This document shows, one piece after another, positions 61,425 through 64,000 of a DNA stretch of 64,000 nt. Under the pieces are notes generated by a model, which saw only the letters and a program-made list of their open reading frames with translations, searched no databases and was not told the DNA's origin. The position numbers and the translations under genes are program-made. The stretch's first letter is position 1. Each line of letters opens with the position of its first letter. This DNA is from Toxonevra muliebris (taxonomy: Eukaryota; Arthropoda; Insecta; Diptera; Pallopteridae). The stretch is taken from contig OY829327.1 in assembly GCA_963691655.1 (NCBI GenBank), positions 66,166,079 to 66,230,078 of the forward strand, read 5' to 3'.

Positions 61425-62820
61425 ACGTAAAGTGCCCTATCTTCGGACACTTCCTAAGTCCGGACACTTTAAATTTTAGCGAATATCTTTTCGAAAACGG
61501 ACATAAGAATCCTGCTACTTTTTCCAGTGTGTAGCTGCATTTCTTGTATTTAAATCGCCATTAACGCAAAAAACTTCATTTATGTGCCTAGTTTCTGAAA
61601 ACAATTTGAGGCACAAAGTCAAATTTGACGATTTTTTTAAGGTAAAATCCTTAAATTTGTGTTTTTAGTTTTTTAGTTTTAAAAAAGAAACAGGAATTTT
61701 TATGGTAAATATCTTACTTTTTTCCAAAGTATTTATTTATTAGCCATAACAAAATGCAAAAGCTAATTGAAATTTATGTTTTGTTTCTATTTTAAATAAG
61801 AAATAATAAGAGAAGCTGCAATTCAAGTATTGCCCTAAGTTCGGACACTGTTTGCGGTGTAATTTTTAAGCTGCGAAAAAATTTGTTTAATAAAAAGAGA
61901 TTTTACTAAATGTGTATTTATTTAAATACTTATATGTTAGCAGATTTAACTCTGGCTCGTCTTTGGTAGAAATGCAGGAAATTTTGCCATATGTTTAATT
62001 TTTTACTTTTAATTTTTTCCTTTATATTATCTACTTGAAAAACCTTTTTTAAATTTGACTTAACGTAGTTAGAGTGCTGGACTCCTGTTTGTCCCTTTTC
62101 TATGTCATTCACTATTGCAACGAGCAAATCAACCAAAATTATTCAGAAATATGTTTATGTAAATTACTCTAAAAGAAGTTATTTCTTATATCTATAGACC
62201 AAATAACCTAAGATCGATAAAAATATGGTTTTAAAAAATACTTTTGATAGTTTCACATATTTATTTGATTTGTTTTTTAGTTACCCCACCAAATTTTATC
62301 TAAATAATATTTATGTAAAGTAGCGAAATTAGTAATATTTTTTTATTTTCTTTTTGAATGGATTCACTTCATTTTTTAGCTTTTTATTTTTTAAATTATT
62401 ATTTTTTTGTATTATAACTGAATAAACTGAGTAAAAATATAATTAAATAATGAATTTTATTTGAAAGATAGCAAGCAAATAGGTCAAACTATAAAAGTAA
62501 GATTAAAACAAAAATATTTAAATATTCCACATTATTTGGTTACAGAAATATTACTTAATAATTTTTCTTTTGATTTCTGTCAAAAAATCATTAATCATAG
62601 CAAATTTTTTAAATAAAAAGCGTAGTTTTCTGTAAACAATTCAAATAATTTATAAATAATACTATTGAAAAAATATTCGAAAATTTAGTTTATTTCTGTT
62701 CATTGATATATTTTAGTTCCATTAGTGCTTTTATTTCGAAGGTTTACTGTAGCAGCAGCTTAGTTCATTAAAAAAAAAGATGGTGCGGTCTTATCTGTCC
62801 GAAGATAGGGCACTTTACGT
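61425..62820. mobile_element. Well-preserved Tc1/mariner-superfamily element, 1.4 kb, perfect 25-bp ends
   Basis: The ends are ACGTAAAGTGCCCTATCTTC followed by GGACA on the left (61425-61449) and the exact reverse complement on the right (62796-62820), flanked by TA at 61423-61424 and 62821-62822. The motif TTCGGACAC recurs at 61442 and 61840, with TCCGGACAC at 61459, so the 5' part carries repeated words inside the end, a pattern of transposase binding sites. The size suits a Tc1/mariner or pogo element. A minus-strand frame at 61930-62136 with an AATAAA just after its stop may be the 3' end of its transposase gene. Much of the remainder is AT-rich and non-coding. Confidence 0.8.
61930..62136 (-). 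CDS. Possible transposase C-terminal fragment in the 61.4-kb element
   Basis: This minus-strand frame of about 68 codons has a balanced, lysine-rich composition (for example a NIKEKIKSKKLNIWQNFLHF stretch) unlike the hydrophobic chance frames elsewhere. Its stop is at 61930-61932, and an AATAAA signal lies 7 bases further on (plus-strand TTTATT, 61917-61922), as expected at a compact 3' end. The frame is open just upstream but meets a stop near 62140. It lies within perfect terminal repeats. I do not recognise a DDE motif in it, so the assignment is inference from position. Confidence 0.35.
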   Translation of the reverse strand: MVDLLVAIVNDIEKGQTGVQHSNYVKSNLKKVFQVDNIKEKIKSKKLNIWQNFLHFYQRRARVKSANI

Positions 62821-62822
62821 TA

Positions 62823-64000
62823 TTTTGTAGTTGTGTTAATATTTTTGTTTTCGTTTTGACTTTTTATTCTCACTCTAGCATAAATTACTCATACGACCTG
62901 CTGCACAAATACGCAAACCGTTATTTTTTACCCTTCATTTGAGAAAATTTTCCTTTTATATAATGAATATCTATGAATATATCGTTGACAATAATTACAA
63001 ACAATTAGCAATTAATTGCATTCACTGCTGAGATCATTTTGTTGCATCGTTGCTTGATTTAAAATTACGTGGAATTATTGCACATGTTATTCATTTAGAT
63101 TTTTTTTTGTTTTTGTTCATTGCCTGTGTTATTAAATGTAAATGTCAGAACAATTACGGCGAGTATCATGCCTACTCGGGCATTATAAAGTGCAAAAAAG
63201 TTTAAATTGTTTGCATGTTCTTGGTAACGTAAAATGAAATAATGAAATTCGTTCCCCCAATAGTAAAAAGTATAAAGTATATTGCCTCTACTTCGATCGA
63301 TTCCAAAAAAAAAAACGCTGTATATATCTTTTGTTATGTATTATTTGCTTTTTAATACTTTCAAAACAAGTTCGGTTTTTTTGTTTGTATTTATTTGAGT
63401 AAGGTCAGAGCTCAAGACTGATTTTGCTTTTGAATTTTCAAACCTCACAACCTTATTCGACAAGCCCGCGATGTCACATAGAAAAGAGCTATCTCTGTAA
63501 TGCTTGGTACGTGGGGATGCAGTTGAAGTTCCTGTTCATAGATATGAATAAACTGCATTATAAGTCGAACATAGGTGGTGAGATCATGCATCGATCGATC
63601 GAGGTAGACCGCCTGAAAAAAGCTAAGGGCACCTGACTCCTGCTTTCGGCAAGCCAGAAATTTGATTATTCCGACGAACATCACTTTGAATTGACATGCC
63701 TTTGTCTTAGTAATTGTAAAAGAAGCTCTAGTTTTATATTTGTCTTGATTTGCAAATATTCAAGCTTGAAGTATTTATGCAAATGGTAAAGTTTATAAAT
63801 TTTTGTGATAAATAGAAAAAATAAGAACTCAAGGTTTAACACAGAAATTTAATATACATAGATTCGATTGAGGGGGTCATTGTGTAACAACATGATAAGA
63901 CATTATTCAGGAATCCCATGCGTTTTGATTCAATGGATGCAGATACCTGACACAAAAGTGTTATTTTTTTTAAGTGGCTTTAGAGGGACAAACTAAGTAC
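62823..64000. other. AT-rich non-coding stretch
   Basis: No repeats or gene-like frames were noticed apart from overlapping short frames near 63424-63684 on both strands, a slightly more G+C-rich patch with ATCGATCGATCGAG near 63589. I see no function for it. Confidence 0.5.

Noticed and set aside
1..64000. CRISPR array, bacterial operon, rRNA or phage structure
   Set aside because: No regularly spaced repeats with unique spacers, no ribosome-binding-site-led gene clusters, and the composition and transposon content are those of an insect nuclear genome.

Overview
The window reads as non-coding, transposon-littered DNA from a higher fly (Diptera, Brachycera). It is very AT-rich and full of poly(A)/poly(T) runs. 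It also has CA/TG, CAA/CTG and GTATGTACATATGTA-type microsatellites, jockey-clade LINE relics, tRNA-derived SINEs and many short inverted-repeat DNA transposons. The microsatellite style and a recurrent TACGAGTA octamer fit a tephritid-like fly, but the species assignment is only a guess. I found no convincing host protein-coding gene. Almost all open frames are short, low-complexity chance frames. The window is best read as a large intron or intergenic desert.

Layout. 0-5 kb: a tRNA-Glu-type SINE relic, a short odd open frame (180-446), a degenerate tandem repeat, an old dispersed repeat, a GGGTGG-ended MITE, a hAT-like element with an imperfect 8-bp duplication (3099-4275), and a 375-bp MITE with TA duplication. 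5-27 kb: mostly plain AT-rich DNA with a purine tract, two related hairpins, a large foldback element with ~280-bp arms (10558-11449), a small Tc1/mariner-type MITE, a dispersed repeat with an 18-bp tandem triplet, and a CTG/TTG-rich stretch near 24 kb. 27-30.2 kb: a nested cluster, with a hAT-type element holding a jockey reverse-transcriptase relic and a SINE, followed by a piggyBac-like element (TTAA duplication) with a SINE inside it. 30-48 kb: scattered relics, including a possible mariner fragment, a CTCF-like motif beside a TATA motif, a second piggyBac-type end with a 16-bp palindrome, two long inverted repeats, and a SINE with two tRNA-like heads. 48.9-51.3 kb: a 5'-truncated jockey-clade LINE, then a pogo/Tc1-type MITE carrying a SINE. 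53.3-54.1 kb: a PIF/Harbinger-like relic with a frameshifted transposase fragment. 60.2-62.8 kb: another GGGTGG-type MITE, a pogo-like terminus, and a well-preserved 1.4-kb element with perfect 25-bp terminal repeats that may hold the 3' end of a transposase gene.

There is no gene network here. The structure is layered insertions. At least three SINE insertions sit inside other elements, which gives a relative order: the host elements are older than the SINEs. The most distinctive items are the 61425-62820 element, the foldback family with a second copy at 39.9 kb, the two-headed SINE, and the piggyBac-type ends with adjoining palindromes. All family calls come from reading by eye, without database comparison.
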